A stretch of 60,124 bases of DNA from an uncultured Prevotellaceae bacterium (GTDB taxonomy: Bacteria; Bacteroidota; Bacteroidia; Bacteroidales; Muribaculaceae). The stretch lies in NCBI GenBank assembly GCA_900318645.1, contig ONLH01000015.1:1-60124 (forward strand), given 5' to 3'. A model generated the notes under the pieces. That model did not search any database. It saw only the letters and a list, made by a program, of their open reading frames with translations, and was not told where the DNA came from. Shown piece by piece: positions 25,201-34,074 of the stretch (positions are counted from its first letter, which is position 1; each line of letters opens with the position of its first letter). A program made the translations under genes and the position numbers.

Positions 25201-27166
25201 CAATGCTGACGGTGACGGTACGATCGATATCAAAGACTTTGTGTATAACGGAAAACCCGAGGGCGACGTGACATTGAACGCCGACTTTGACCTTGACCCG
25301 GCCACTGCAACGACGAGACTGACAGCCGACCTCATTCTTGACGGCAAGAATGCAGTGACTCTGCGCGGCTCCCTCAACGACGTCAACTCCGATTCACCGC
25401 TGAATATCGAAGCCGCCTTTAACCGCTTCCCGCTGGTACGCGCCAATGCCTTCATCCCCGGCAGCTACATCTGGCTCGAAGGCTATGCGCTGGGCAACAT
25501 GACTGTCAGCGGTTCGATGGATGACCCACATGTGAACGGCTATTTCATTGCCGATTCGGCCACAGTCGACCTGCCGCGCTACGGCAGTTCGCTGAAGTTT
25601 GCTTCCGACCGTGTGCCGATTGAGGACAATGTGATTACCTTCAACGACTACAGGCTCACGGGTTCTAACCGCAGTCCTGTTTACCTTAACGGTATTGTTG
25701 ACCTGCGGGATCTGGATAATATGGTCATTGACTTGAAGACCAATGGCCGCGAGGTCCAGTTCATGGACAGCAAGCAGGATGATGTGACGCAAATCTTCGG
25801 CAAGGGACTGGCCGACATCAATGCCACCGTCAAGAGCATAGGTAACATCATGAGCGTTCGAGCCGATGCTATCTTGCTCTCGGGCTCCAATATCACCTAC
25901 GTCATGAAGGACGATATCTCGCAGCTCTCGACCAAAGTTGATGAGAATATGGTGACCTTCACCGACTTCAACCATCCAGCAGCAGAGCAGACTATCCTCG
26001 TGACAGGAACGGGCAGTAGCGCGACCTGTATCCTCGTCAATCTGGATATTGAGCAGGGAGCCAAGATTAACGCCTACCTGTCAGATGACGGTCAGAATCG
26101 TGCCTCGATTGACGGTAGCGGCAGATTGAAGTATTTCCTTGACTTTGCCGGACGCGACAACCTCACGGGCGTTTATACCGTTTCCAGCGGAAACGTGCGC
26201 TACAAGCCGCCCTTGCTCTCACAGAAGGACTTTGACGTCAACAGCGGCAGCACGATCACGTGGAACGGAGAGATGCTCAACCCGCTGCTCAACCTGACGG
26301 GCACTGAGCGCATGAAGACCAGCGTCCAGGGTGAGAAAGACCCCGTGGAATTTATCATTGATGCCAAGGTGGGTGGCACGCTCAACAACATTGATTTGAG
26401 CTTTGACGTGAAATGCGAGGGCTCCCTGGCTGTGCAGAACGAGTTGCAGTCGATGACCGAGCAACAACGGTCCCACACGGCCATTAATCTCTTGCTCAAC
26501 AATACTTATATGGGCACCAATAGCGCTGGCATCTTTAACGGGACGATGGCTTCATCGGCACTGTTCTCGTTCCTGCAGTCCAAACTGAACGCTTGGGCTG
26601 CCCAGACGTTGCCCGGTATAGACCTCTCGTTCGGTATCAACCAGTATGAGGGGGGTAAAACCGGTACCAGGACCAGTTATAGTTACCGTCTTGCCAAGTC
26701 CTTGTTCAACGACCGCTTCAAGATTGTCGTGGGCGGTGAGTTCAGCCCCGATGCTGCCAACGAGGAAGGCGTTTCCGGCAGAGGAGACAACATTGCCAGC
26801 AATCTGTTTAATGACGTCTCGCTGGAGTATTACCTCAATGACGTCGGCAGCCGCTACTTGAAGTTGTTCCGCCACATGAATTACGGTACTGTCCTTGAGG
26901 ATAGGGTGGTCGAGACCGGTGTGGCCTACGTGCTCAAGCGCAAACTCACCAACCTCAAGAACCTGTTCACCTTCAAGCACTCGCGTGAATACCTGTTGAA
27001 AGATTCGCTTGAGAAAGCCCGCAAGGCTGAATTGAAGCTTCAAGAGAGTGCCATCGATGCCATGAGCCAAGAGGCGGAACAAACCTTTACTGTTCCCCTC
27101 GATAGCCAGGACATTGACAAACCAACAGTAACCCGCAAGAAAGATGAAGAGAGCCATGAAGATTAA
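22235..27166 (+). CDS. tamB: TamB/DUF490-type translocation and assembly protein
   Basis: About 1643 residues. A single N-terminal membrane helix (IVGMMAALPFALYIPW) anchors it in the inner membrane, and the long beta-helical body spans the periplasm. The C-terminal 350 residues carry the TamB domain (for example VQNELQSMTEQQRSHTAINL and the final VVETGVAYVLKRKL). Residues about 85-480 are unusually rich in Asp and Lys, with short alternating blocks such as MDLDVDLDDAKIDKAKVDLN and two copies of PWKV-N/K-A. TamB works with a TamA-type barrel in outer-membrane transport of lipids and/or proteins; its partner gene overlaps the 3' end by 23 bp. The frame at 22109 is rejected on promoter position. 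Confidence 0.9.
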   Translation: MFGKKGNMFSKLAKWASAGIVGMMAALPFALYIPWVQNKVADAAAEYASEKTGMDISVGDVRVRFPLDVTATDVQVIDQNGDTLFKADEVKGNVKPGPLLDKQVEVDNASLKGAKSQIKTDDGSMDLDVDLDDAKIDKAKVDLNNNKVDVGNAALKGGKAKMSYKPEKKKPEPKKEPSKPWKVNADKVTADDVDFKMDMKPTIDKLDAKVGHAEAKNVKVDTDKQTVDVDELNVDKADVNYEHPSEKDAKQYSKDHPMPKQEPKADGEDKPWKVKAGKVRLNDSKGRYAQTGKKPNKPGTTLDPDNIEVKDVNAAVDDFEYDGENLKVPVKHLSGKERSGLEVMDASGTVNKNKNGLDLNDVKLKTKGSDIKMDAHVDQDMLDGKPNGKASIDTDSKVDLNEVEKLVPDARKALKDIPHNKPVKIKAKARGNDKRVDIHSLDADVPGIGRIKGKGTIYNPTDMDRMKADLDTEVDLRDPSALNKMLGLDGVKLPPMKMSGKLGKEGCRWVARNLRVTTGGGTMRGDGYYDVCREDYDVDASFNKFPVKSFLPDYDVKDLTANVKARGHGFDFTDCGSTWTEATVNLASVRYNGNHYRNLKASGRLRGGYADVYAASANKGTDLDVNAHGTICDDHYVFTADGNVRDLDLNRMGLYNGECNGKTKFHANGDINLRTQEWDADLTLSDLDWRLDSNLLVADEARAMLHSTPWQTCFLFENEDNYAHLNAPCGMMPLIEDFQKTAAEFQRQYNDRWIDVERLKAPMPHFDFDMHMGADGIVQRYLQQKEMDFRHVSCEISRDTSIYVNGRALGISIGQTNIDTVTIHANELDNKYLAFNAHMGNRPGTWDEFATVDIEGGIKGPAIDFMLHQQNINQETGYRLGCNARLADDEIRMRLFGKDPVIGYRHWTFNEDNYLNVDYRTRMIDANLHLKSDSSSVELLTTRLPGDSTENVQLVVDNLRLEEWTRIVPMLDNTSGTMNANIDINWDGTNADGDGTIDIKDFVYNGKPEGDVTLNADFDLDPATATTRLTADLILDGKNAVTLRGSLNDVNSDSPLNIEAAFNRFPLVRANAFIPGSYIWLEGYALGNMTVSGSMDDPHVNGYFIADSATVDLPRYGSSLKFASDRVPIEDNVITFNDYRLTGSNRSPVYLNGIVDLRDLDNMVIDLKTNGREVQFMDSKQDDVTQIFGKGLADINATVKSIGNIMSVRADAILLSGSNITYVMKDDISQLSTKVDENMVTFTDFNHPAAEQTILVTGTGSSATCILVNLDIEQGAKINAYLSDDGQNRASIDGSGRLKYFLDFAGRDNLTGVYTVSSGNVRYKPPLLSQKDFDVNSGSTITWNGEMLNPLLNLTGTERMKTSVQGEKDPVEFIIDAKVGGTLNNIDLSFDVKCEGSLAVQNELQSMTEQQRSHTAINLLLNNTYMGTNSAGIFNGTMASSALFSFLQSKLNAWAAQTLPGIDLSFGINQYEGGKTGTRTSYSYRLAKSLFNDRFKIVVGGEFSPDAANEEGVSGRGDNIASNLFNDVSLEYYLNDVGSRYLKLFRHMNYGTVLEDRVVETGVAYVLKRKLTNLKNLFTFKHSREYLLKDSLEKARKAELKLQESAIDAMSQEAEQTFTVPLDSQDIDKPTVTRKKDEESHED

Positions 27167-29477
27167 GACCTGTATCGGCATCGTGCTGACGTTGGCAGTC
27201 ATGTTGCTGTCGGCCTCCTGCTCTACAACCAGTAAGTTGAAGGAGGGCGAAGTGCTCTACACGGGTGTTAAACACCTCAAGTATCACGAGGACAAAGTCA
27301 AGCTTGACGAGGGCGTGAAAGCCGATATCTTCACAGCCATCAATGTGAAGCCCAATAACCCGCTCTACTCGCCTTATTACCGCACGCCATTCCCCATCGG
27401 GCTGATGATCTATAACAACATCGATGAGGATGCTACGGGCTTTAAGGGGTGGCTGTATAAGCATTTCGCTGCCAGACCCGTGCTCATTAATCGGGTCAAT
27501 CCCAAAGCTCGTGTTGACATGATCAACACAATCTTGCACAACAATGGTTACTTCACTTCGTCGGCTAACTATGAGGTCCTACCGAGTGATAACCCCAAGA
27601 AAGCAAAGATTTCCTATGATGTGACGGTCAATCCCCCATATACTATCGGTAACATTGAGTATATCAACGAGCAGGACCAACTGATGCGGATGGTGGACTC
27701 GTTGGCCCGAGAGAACCGTTACCTGCAGACGGGAAGCCGTTACTGCTTGGACTCGCTGAGTGCCGTTCGCATCGACATTACCAATTTTGTCCGCAACCGC
27801 GGCTATTACTTCTTCAGGCCTGAATACATCCAGTATCTGGCCGACAGTGTCCAGGACAAGGGCATCATTCACCTGCGTCTGGTCGAAGCCAACGATATCC
27901 CTAACGTAGCCCGGATGCGTTATCGCACCCACGATATTGTGGCCACTGTTGTCAATGACGATGGAGTGGGAGAGCCTGACACCATCTATGATGACCGTTG
28001 CACGCTCATCAAGTATCAACCGGTCTATATCAAGGATAACGTGATTCCCAACAGCATCCGTGCCCGCAAGGGAAGACTCTTCAGGGTCAACAGCATCGAC
28101 CGCACTCAGGTTGCCTTGTCGCGCCTGGGAATCTTCAGCACGGTAGATATTCAGGTGAACCCGCTCGACAGCGTCACGCCCGATGGTGAAGGACTGCTTG
28201 ATTTGGCAATTTACTGTCAGCTTGACCAGCCCTGGGAGGTGACCTTTGAGATGCGTGGAAAGTCCAAGAGCAACAGCTACATCGGTCCCGGTGTGGAGAT
28301 CGGTGCTACCCACAAGAACGCTTTCGGGGCTGGCGAGAAGTTCTCGGTGGACCTTTTTGGTGACTATGAGTGGCAGACGGGTGGTAAAGGAGGCTTGAAG
28401 GGAACGGAGTTCAACTCCTATGAGTTCGGTATTGAGTCCAAGCTTGACCTGCCCCGTTTGCTGGCTCCCAAGTTCCTTTATCCCTCGAGGCGTTACACCA
28501 ATTGGACCCGCTTCTCTCTGAGTGCCGACCTGATGAACCGTCCCAACTACTTCAAGATGTCCCAGTTGTCGGTTGCCGCCGCTTGGGAATGGCATGCCAA
28601 CCGCTATTCCAGCCATGTGCTCACGCCCTTCAAGCTGACCTATAACCGCCTGTTGAGCACGAGTGAGAAATTCAATGAGGATATGGCCAAGAACCCCGCG
28701 TTGGAACAGAGTTTCAAGAGCGTTTTCATTCCCAAGATAGAATATACCTATACCTATGAACGCGACATCACGCCGATTGACCATATCACGCTCACGGCCA
28801 GCTTTGCCGAGGCGGGAAATATTGCTTCAGGCATCTGGGCAATGTGTGGTGCCAAGGGTTCCAAGGAATTGCTGGGTACGCCGTTCTCACAGTTTGTAAA
28901 AGGGCAGGGACAGGTCGTCTGGGCACGCCAGCTCGGCTCGGTATCTACCTTGGCGACCAGGGTATTTTTAGGCTTGGCGCATGCCTATGGCAACAGCAGC
29001 GAGTTACCTTACAGGGAACAGTTCTACGTCGGTGGTTCCAACTCGATTCGCGCCTTTGACGTACGTACGATCGGCCCTGGCAGCTACCATTTCATTCCCG
29101 ACCCCGAAGATACGACTGAGACTCGCCGTTACTACTATGATCAGACGGGTACGATGAAGTTTGAGGCCAATGTCGAGTACCGTTTCCCCATCTTGGGATA
29201 CTTCAAGGGTGCTGTCTTCCTGGATGCCGGCAACATCTGGCTTCTCAAGGAAGACGAGAATCGCCCTGGCGGCGTCTTCAAGTTCAAGAATTTCTTTAAA
29301 GAGCTGGCGTTGGGAACTGGTGTGGGTTTGCGTTTTGACATGTCGATGCTGGTCGTTCGCGCCGACTTGGGTATCGGCATCCATGCGCCATACGACACAG
29401 GCAAGTCGGGCTATTTCAACATCCCTAGTTTCAAGAAGGCTTTCGCTTTCCACCTCGCCATCGGATACCCCTTCTGA
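27144..29477 (+). CDS. tamL: TamA-type outer-membrane barrel, lipoprotein form (TamL)
   Basis: A 777-residue BamA/TamA superfamily protein. The N-terminus ends in a lipobox (LLSASC, then STTSKL), the mark of the Bacteroidetes TamL variant, which is lipid-anchored. POTRA-like repeats follow (VNPPYTIGNIEYINEQDQ and later stretches), then a 16-strand-type barrel with YVGGSNSIRAFDVRTIGPGS, matching the lid-lock/loop 6 V-R-x-F motif (here IRAF), and a final strand ending FAFHLAIGYPF. The ATG at 27144 lies inside tamB (23-bp overlap); a second ATG at 27156 is possible. The pair forms the inner-to-outer membrane bridge. Confidence 0.9.
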   Translation: MKRAMKIKTCIGIVLTLAVMLLSASCSTTSKLKEGEVLYTGVKHLKYHEDKVKLDEGVKADIFTAINVKPNNPLYSPYYRTPFPIGLMIYNNIDEDATGFKGWLYKHFAARPVLINRVNPKARVDMINTILHNNGYFTSSANYEVLPSDNPKKAKISYDVTVNPPYTIGNIEYINEQDQLMRMVDSLARENRYLQTGSRYCLDSLSAVRIDITNFVRNRGYYFFRPEYIQYLADSVQDKGIIHLRLVEANDIPNVARMRYRTHDIVATVVNDDGVGEPDTIYDDRCTLIKYQPVYIKDNVIPNSIRARKGRLFRVNSIDRTQVALSRLGIFSTVDIQVNPLDSVTPDGEGLLDLAIYCQLDQPWEVTFEMRGKSKSNSYIGPGVEIGATHKNAFGAGEKFSVDLFGDYEWQTGGKGGLKGTEFNSYEFGIESKLDLPRLLAPKFLYPSRRYTNWTRFSLSADLMNRPNYFKMSQLSVAAAWEWHANRYSSHVLTPFKLTYNRLLSTSEKFNEDMAKNPALEQSFKSVFIPKIEYTYTYERDITPIDHITLTASFAEAGNIASGIWAMCGAKGSKELLGTPFSQFVKGQGQVVWARQLGSVSTLATRVFLGLAHAYGNSSELPYREQFYVGGSNSIRAFDVRTIGPGSYHFIPDPEDTTETRRYYYDQTGTMKFEANVEYRFPILGYFKGAVFLDAGNIWLLKEDENRPGGVFKFKNFFKELALGTGVGLRFDMSMLVVRADLGIGIHAPYDTGKSGYFNIPSFKKAFAFHLAIGYPF

Positions 29478-29479
29478 AT

Positions 29480-29627
29480 GCTCGCTGGCGCTCGCAGTTT
29501 AGAGTTTAGAGTTTAGAGTTTAGAGAGGCATCCGCTTTGATGCTCGCTGACGCTCGCAGTTTAAAGTTTATGCTCGCGTTGCTCGCAGTTTAAAGTATAA
29601 AGTTTAGAGTTTAGAGAGGCATCCGCT
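29480..29627 (+). repeat. Triple GCTCGC/heptad module after tamL
   Basis: Three units follow the tamL stop. Unit 1 has GCTCGC at 29480 and 29490 and four GTTTAGA (29497-29524), then GAGGCATCCGC. Unit 2 has GCTCGC at 29542 and 29552 and is short (GTTTAAA plus GTTTA). Unit 3 has GCTCGC at 29572 and 29581, then GTTTAAA, GTATAAA, GTTTAGA, GTTTAGA (29588-29615) and GAGGCATCCGC. The gene-free gap 29478-29931 also holds the element at 29657 and the hairpin at 29862. Confidence 0.9.
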
Positions 29628-29656
29628 TCTGCTGTCTCCTACAAACGTTAACTGGT

Positions 29657-29828
29657 GCTGTGTCATCATTGCGACATGGTAATATAACCGTGCTATCGCA
29701 CGGGAAATTAAACAAAATTTGTATAAAAATTAAACAAAATATGTTTTTATTATAATTTTATTTATAATTTTGCTTAATTTCCCGCCCGCAGGGCGGTTAT
29801 AATTCTAGCCATTGAATGATGACGCAGC
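29657..29828. mobile_element. 172-bp non-coding MITE-like element, copy 1
   Basis: Terminal inverted repeats GCTGTGTCATCATT (29657-29670) and AATGATGACGCAGC (29815-29828) match at 13 of 14 positions. Inside are a hairpin CCGTGC-TATC-GCACGG (29688-29703), an AT-rich core (29704-29781) bounded by GAAATTAAACAAAATT and its near-complement, and a second hairpin CCGCCC-GCA-GGGCGG (29782-29796). There is no reading frame. The core recurs in inverted orientation at 41474-41553. Confidence 0.75.
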
Positions 29829-29861
29829 CCCCAGGGTCGCTTTTACCAGGTATCAATAGTA

Positions 29862-29900
29862 AGGAGTGAAGGATTGGCATTTGCCAATGGCTTCACTCCT
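29862..29900. terminator. Long hairpin downstream of clpC
   Basis: AGGAGTGAAG (29862-29871) pairs with CTTCACTCCT (29891-29900); inside, ATTGGCA (29873-29879) pairs with TGCCAAT (29882-29888), with a small bulge between. It lies 32 bp past the clpC stop but has no T-run on that strand, so an intrinsic terminator role is uncertain. Confidence 0.45.
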
Positions 29901-29931
29901 GATTAACGTAAGGCCACGTTTGGGTGTGGGC

Positions 29932-32091
29932 CTATGCTTCTGTGCCCTTGCGGATATGAGTCTCGATCTTGCCGTCCTTGGCGTCGATGACGATGGTGTC
30001 ACCGGGCTTGGCTTCCTCGCGCAGGAGCATTTCGCTCAACGGGTCCTCGATTTCGCTCTGGATGGCGCGCTTCAACGGGCGTGCACCATACTGGATGTCA
30101 AATCCGCGGTCAGCGACCAGGTTCTTGGCGGCATCGGTGATTTCCAGCTTCAGGCAGTTCTCCTCAACACGCTTGTAGAACGAGGCGAGCTCGATATCGA
30201 CAATCTTGAGGATGCAGTCGTGGTTCAGTGACCCGAAGGTGACGATGTCGTCCACACGGTTCAGGAACTCGGGCGAGAACTGGCGGTTCAACGCCTTGCG
30301 AATCACCGAGTCGCTGCGTTCCTTGGTCAGCTCCTGGGTATTGAATCCCACGCCGGCACCAAAGTCCTTCAGTTCCCTCGTGCCGATGTTGCTGGTCATG
30401 ATGATGATGGTGTTCTTGAAGTCCACCTTGCGGCCCAGACCGTCGGTCAGGTTACCCTCGTCAAGCACTTGCAGCAGCATGTTGAACACATCGGGATGGG
30501 CTTTCTCGATCTCGTCGAGCAGCACCACGCTGTAAGGGTGGCGGCGCACCTTCTCGGTCAGCTGGCCGCCCTCTTCATAGCCTACATAGCCCGGAGGCGC
30601 ACCCACAAGCCTGGAGACATTGAACTTCTCCATATATTCGCTCATATCGACGCGTATCAGCGCCTCGTCGCTGTTAAACAGGAACTGGGCGAGTTTCTTG
30701 GCTAGCAGCGTCTTGCCGACGCCCGTCGGGCCCAGGAACATGAACGAGCCGATGGGGCGCTTGGGGTCGCGCAGGCCCGCACGGTTGCGGCGGATGCTGC
30801 GGGCGATTTTCTCGATGGCCTCGTCCTGGCCGATGACCTGTTTCTTCAGCTCGTCGGTCATGCCCAGCAGGCGTATGCCCTCGCTCTGGGCGATGCGCTG
30901 GGCGGGCACACCGGTCATCATGGCAACGACCTCGGCGATGTGGCCTTCGTTGACCGTCACACGGCGGCTGTCCAGTTCGGCTTCCCATTTGTCCTTGGCT
31001 TCCTGCAGCTCGGCCTTGAGTTTTTCTTGCTGGTCACGGTAACCTGCTGCGCTTTCAAAGTTCTGGGCTTGTACCGCCTTGAACTTGTTCTCTTGGGCTT
31101 CGGCGATGCGCTGCTCCAGGTCTTCAATCTCCTTGGGGGTATCCACCTTGGTGATATGCACGCGCGATCCAGCCTCGTCCATGGCGTCGATGGCCTTGTC
31201 GGGGAAGAAGCGGTCGCTGATGTAGCGGTCGGTAAGGGTCACGCAGGCCTTGAGGGCCTCGTCGGTATAGTTCACGCCGTGGTGCTTCTCGTACATCGCC
31301 TTGATGTTGTGCAGGATTTCCAGCGTCTGTTCGGGCGTCGTGGGCTCGACCAGCACTTTCTGGAAACGACGTTCCAGGGCACCATCTTTCTCGATGCTCT
31401 TGCGGTACTCGTCAAGCGTGGTGGCGCCGATGCACTGGAACTCGCCGCGTGCCAGGGCGGGCTTCAACAGGTTGGCGGCATCCATCGAGCCGCTGGCGTT
31501 GCCGGCACCCACGATGTTGTGGATCTCGTCGATGAACATGATGACGTTCTTGTTCTGGCTCACCTCGTCGATGACGGCCTTGAGGCGTTCCTCAAACTGG
31601 CCACGGTACTTCGTGCCGGCCACGATGGCTGCCATGTCGAGCGAGATGATGCGTTTGTCGAGCAGTGTGCGCGCCACCTTGCGCTCCACGATGCGCTTGG
31701 CAAGTCCCTCGATGATGGCGCTCTTGCCGACGCCCGGCTCGCCAATCATCACGGGGTTGTTTTTCTTGCGGCGGCTCAGGATCTGTGCCAACCGCTCAAT
31801 TTCGGTCTCGCGGCCCACGACGGGGTCCAGGCGACCCTCGGCCGCCTCACGGGTGATGTCTTTGCCATATTTGTCAATGACGGGCGTGGCAGACGAGTTG
31901 TCACCTCGACTGACATTTCGTCGCTGTCTCGTCTCCCGATAGGAGGGATTGTCGCTGTCTCCGGGAGCGCCACCACCGGGCAGGTCATCTTCCTCGTCAT
32001 CCTCTTCGTCGGGGAAGTCGGCTCCCGCCACGGGCAGCGTAATGTCCTGTCTCCAATAGCTTTGCTGGAGTCGATGCTGATTGTGTATCAT
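29932..32091 (-). CDS. clpC: ClpC-type AAA+ unfoldase lacking the N-terminal Clp_N domain
   Basis: A 719-residue protein with two AAA+ modules: GEPGVGKS and [14 protein letters not shown] in D1, [16 protein letters not shown] and [15 protein letters not shown] in D2, plus a UVR-like coiled segment between them. Bacteroidetes ClpC is normally about 840 residues with a double Clp_N repeat in front. Here the ATG at 32091 is followed within 25 codons by the acidic linker ([17 protein letters not shown]), so the adaptor-binding N-domain is missing. The DNA upstream, 32092-32247, shows no coding trace. It probably still feeds ClpP, but substrate choice should differ. Confidence 0.88.
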   Translation of the reverse strand: MIHNQHRLQQSYWRQDITLPVAGADFPDEEDDEEDDLPGGGAPGDSDNPSYRETRQRRNVSRGDNSSATPVIDKYGKDITREAAEGRLDPVVGRETEIERLAQILSRRKKNNPVMIGEPGVGKSAIIEGLAKRIVERKVARTLLDKRIISLDMAAIVAGTKYRGQFEERLKAVIDEVSQNKNVIMFIDEIHNIVGAGNASGSMDAANLLKPALARGEFQCIGATTLDEYRKSIEKDGALERRFQKVLVEPTTPEQTLEILHNIKAMYEKHHGVNYTDEALKACVTLTDRYISDRFFPDKAIDAMDEAGSRVHITKVDTPKEIEDLEQRIAEAQENKFKAVQAQNFESAAGYRDQQEKLKAELQEAKDKWEAELDSRRVTVNEGHIAEVVAMMTGVPAQRIAQSEGIRLLGMTDELKKQVIGQDEAIEKIARSIRRNRAGLRDPKRPIGSFMFLGPTGVGKTLLAKKLAQFLFNSDEALIRVDMSEYMEKFNVSRLVGAPPGYVGYEEGGQLTEKVRRHPYSVVLLDEIEKAHPDVFNMLLQVLDEGNLTDGLGRKVDFKNTIIIMTSNIGTRELKDFGAGVGFNTQELTKERSDSVIRKALNRQFSPEFLNRVDDIVTFGSLNHDCILKIVDIELASFYKRVEENCLKLEITDAAKNLVADRGFDIQYGARPLKRAIQSEIEDPLSEMLLREEAKPGDTIVIDAKDGKIETHIRKGTEA

Positions 32092-32247
32092 GTTATATCT
32101 GTTTTTTCTTTGTTATCATTATCTATAATATCACTTCAAACAATCAGCAAGCATCATGCCAATTTAATCAACCACGAATTGCGCCAATTGAAACAAATAT
32201 AATTCGCATCAATCAGCGCAATTTGTAGTTTATACCAAGCGGATAAA

Positions 32248-34059
32248 TTATTTACTCAAGAGGATTTCGATTAGTGCAGTGACGTCGGCGATTGTTGTTT
32301 CTCCATCGCCATTCACGTCGCTGTTGCCCAGAATTACGGTGTTGTTGTCGAGCAGGTAGCTGATGAGTGCGGTCACGTCGCTGATGCTTACCTCGCCGTC
32401 ACCGTTCACGTCGCCGACGAGCGGCCCATCGCCATTGCCGGTGAGCGTCACGTGCTGGATGTTGGACCAGACGCTCTCGGTGCCGTCGGTATAGATGGCC
32501 TTGACAAAATACTCATAGATGCCACCTGCCAGCTCGTGCACCGTGTAGCAGGTGTCGGTGATGCCGCTGACGACTCGCCATGTGGCATCCCCTTCCTCGG
32601 CGATGGCTCGTCGCGGAGCCACTGCCGTGAGGTCACCATTATAGATGTCCACATGGTAGATGTAGAAGCGCTTGGCCGGCGCCGTCATGGCCAGCTTGAT
32701 GTTACCTGCCTCACAGCCCTTGAGCACTACGGTATAGTCGGTGGGCGTTGTGCTCAGCTCTACCGTCTCGCTGACGTCTCCACAAGAGACGATGACCGAG
32801 CTGCCGTCGCTGATGCCCTTGCCATTGACCCAACTGCTGGCATTGACTACCACCGTGACGGTGTTGTCAAGTTCCAAGCCGGGACTAGTGAGCCAGCCTG
32901 CTGCTGAGCCGGTGCCCACTTTCACGCCGTGATTGGCAGCCACAAAGACCTTGTATCCGCTCCAGCCCAGGTTGTCGGTGTAGTTATCTAGGTTGGGGCT
33001 GATGTCGGCGGTACCATCATCGTTGGACACTACCTTGGAGAAATCCTCGGTCATCAGCAGGGTCGCCAATTCTTCGCCAGGCGCCGCGATGCGGTTCACC
33101 TTGAGGGTATAGCTCGACAGGTTGTCCACTGCCGTCCAGTCGGCACGGAAGGCCGCGGGCTCCACTGCAGTGGTGTCAACCGCCAGCATGACAGGCACCT
33201 CTTTATCAAACGGATCAACGGGGGTTTCCTCACCCGTCCATGCCACATGCTGCTTGGTGCCCCAGATGTGCTCGGCCAGCTCGGGATGGTCAACAAAGGG
33301 GTTGCGGTTGCCCTGACGGCTATAGACCGAGTCGTTGCGGCTGATTTCCTTGTAGCTGACAGGGTCAGCGCGGTGCCACTCCATCAGCAGCTGCATCGAC
33401 CAGTCCGAGAACGCCTTGTAGTTGTTGCGGGCATAATCCAGCTGGTCACAGCCAGGCCAGTTGGCCACGTCGCTCTTGTAGCAGGTCACCATGTAGAAAT
33501 AGATGCGTGCAAAGTCGCCCTTGTACTCATCGTCGGGCTCAAACACGGTCGATGTGTAGCCGTTATAGGTACTCTTGCCCAGACGGCCCTTCATGCTCAC
33601 GCCCAGGGAGTCGTTCACATAGGTGCGTCCGCCGGCACACACGCCGTAAGGGTTGTTGCTACGGCGCTGGTTCACGTAGGCGTCGGTGGGAATGAGCATC
33701 GTCAGGTCGGTGAACATGGGATCCACCTCGCCGCCAAACCAGCTCTTGGGGAACGAGTGCTCACGGTTGAGTCCTTGACCCACATAGGTCGCATTGCCCA
33801 CATGGGTAGAGTAGTAATCATACTTGCAGGTGGAGTACATGTCGATGTAATAGCCGTCATCACCCGTGTCAGTGAAGTTGAAGGCCTTCCACATGTAATT
33901 ATAGGACAGCAGGGTGTGGGTGTAGATGATGCCCTCGAGCGAGGTCATCAACGCCTCGTCTTGTTTGCCTACGGCATTGGTGTAATAGCCGTTGGGGATG
34001 TCTGCCCAGGCTGTCATGCCTAACAACAGAACAGTTAAGAGTGTGGTAATCTGTTTCAT
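32248..34059 (-). CDS. Secreted endonuclease I family nuclease with dockerin-like C-terminus
   Basis: A 603-residue protein. The signal peptide is MKQITTLLTVLLLGMTAWA. The nuclease domain carries LNREHSFPKSWFGG with the catalytic His near residue 101, then DLTMLIPTDAYVNQRRSNNP, the beta-beta-alpha metal finger of the EndA/Vvn family, which cuts DNA (and often RNA). A middle region has fibronectin-like and choice-of-anchor-like beta segments. The last 65 residues are two dockerin-type repeats (GDVNGDGEVSISDVTALISY, DVNGDGETTIADVTALIEIL). The gene is 15 bp after the HD gene, so it may be cotranscribed with it. Likely role: extracellular nucleic-acid scavenging. Confidence 0.87.
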   Translation of the reverse strand: MKQITTLLTVLLLGMTAWADIPNGYYTNAVGKQDEALMTSLEGIIYTHTLLSYNYMWKAFNFTDTGDDGYYIDMYSTCKYDYYSTHVGNATYVGQGLNREHSFPKSWFGGEVDPMFTDLTMLIPTDAYVNQRRSNNPYGVCAGGRTYVNDSLGVSMKGRLGKSTYNGYTSTVFEPDDEYKGDFARIYFYMVTCYKSDVANWPGCDQLDYARNNYKAFSDWSMQLLMEWHRADPVSYKEISRNDSVYSRQGNRNPFVDHPELAEHIWGTKQHVAWTGEETPVDPFDKEVPVMLAVDTTAVEPAAFRADWTAVDNLSSYTLKVNRIAAPGEELATLLMTEDFSKVVSNDDGTADISPNLDNYTDNLGWSGYKVFVAANHGVKVGTGSAAGWLTSPGLELDNTVTVVVNASSWVNGKGISDGSSVIVSCGDVSETVELSTTPTDYTVVLKGCEAGNIKLAMTAPAKRFYIYHVDIYNGDLTAVAPRRAIAEEGDATWRVVSGITDTCYTVHELAGGIYEYFVKAIYTDGTESVWSNIQHVTLTGNGDGPLVGDVNGDGEVSISDVTALISYLLDNNTVILGNSDVNGDGETTIADVTALIEILLSK

Positions 34060-34074
34060 CGTAATTATATGGTT

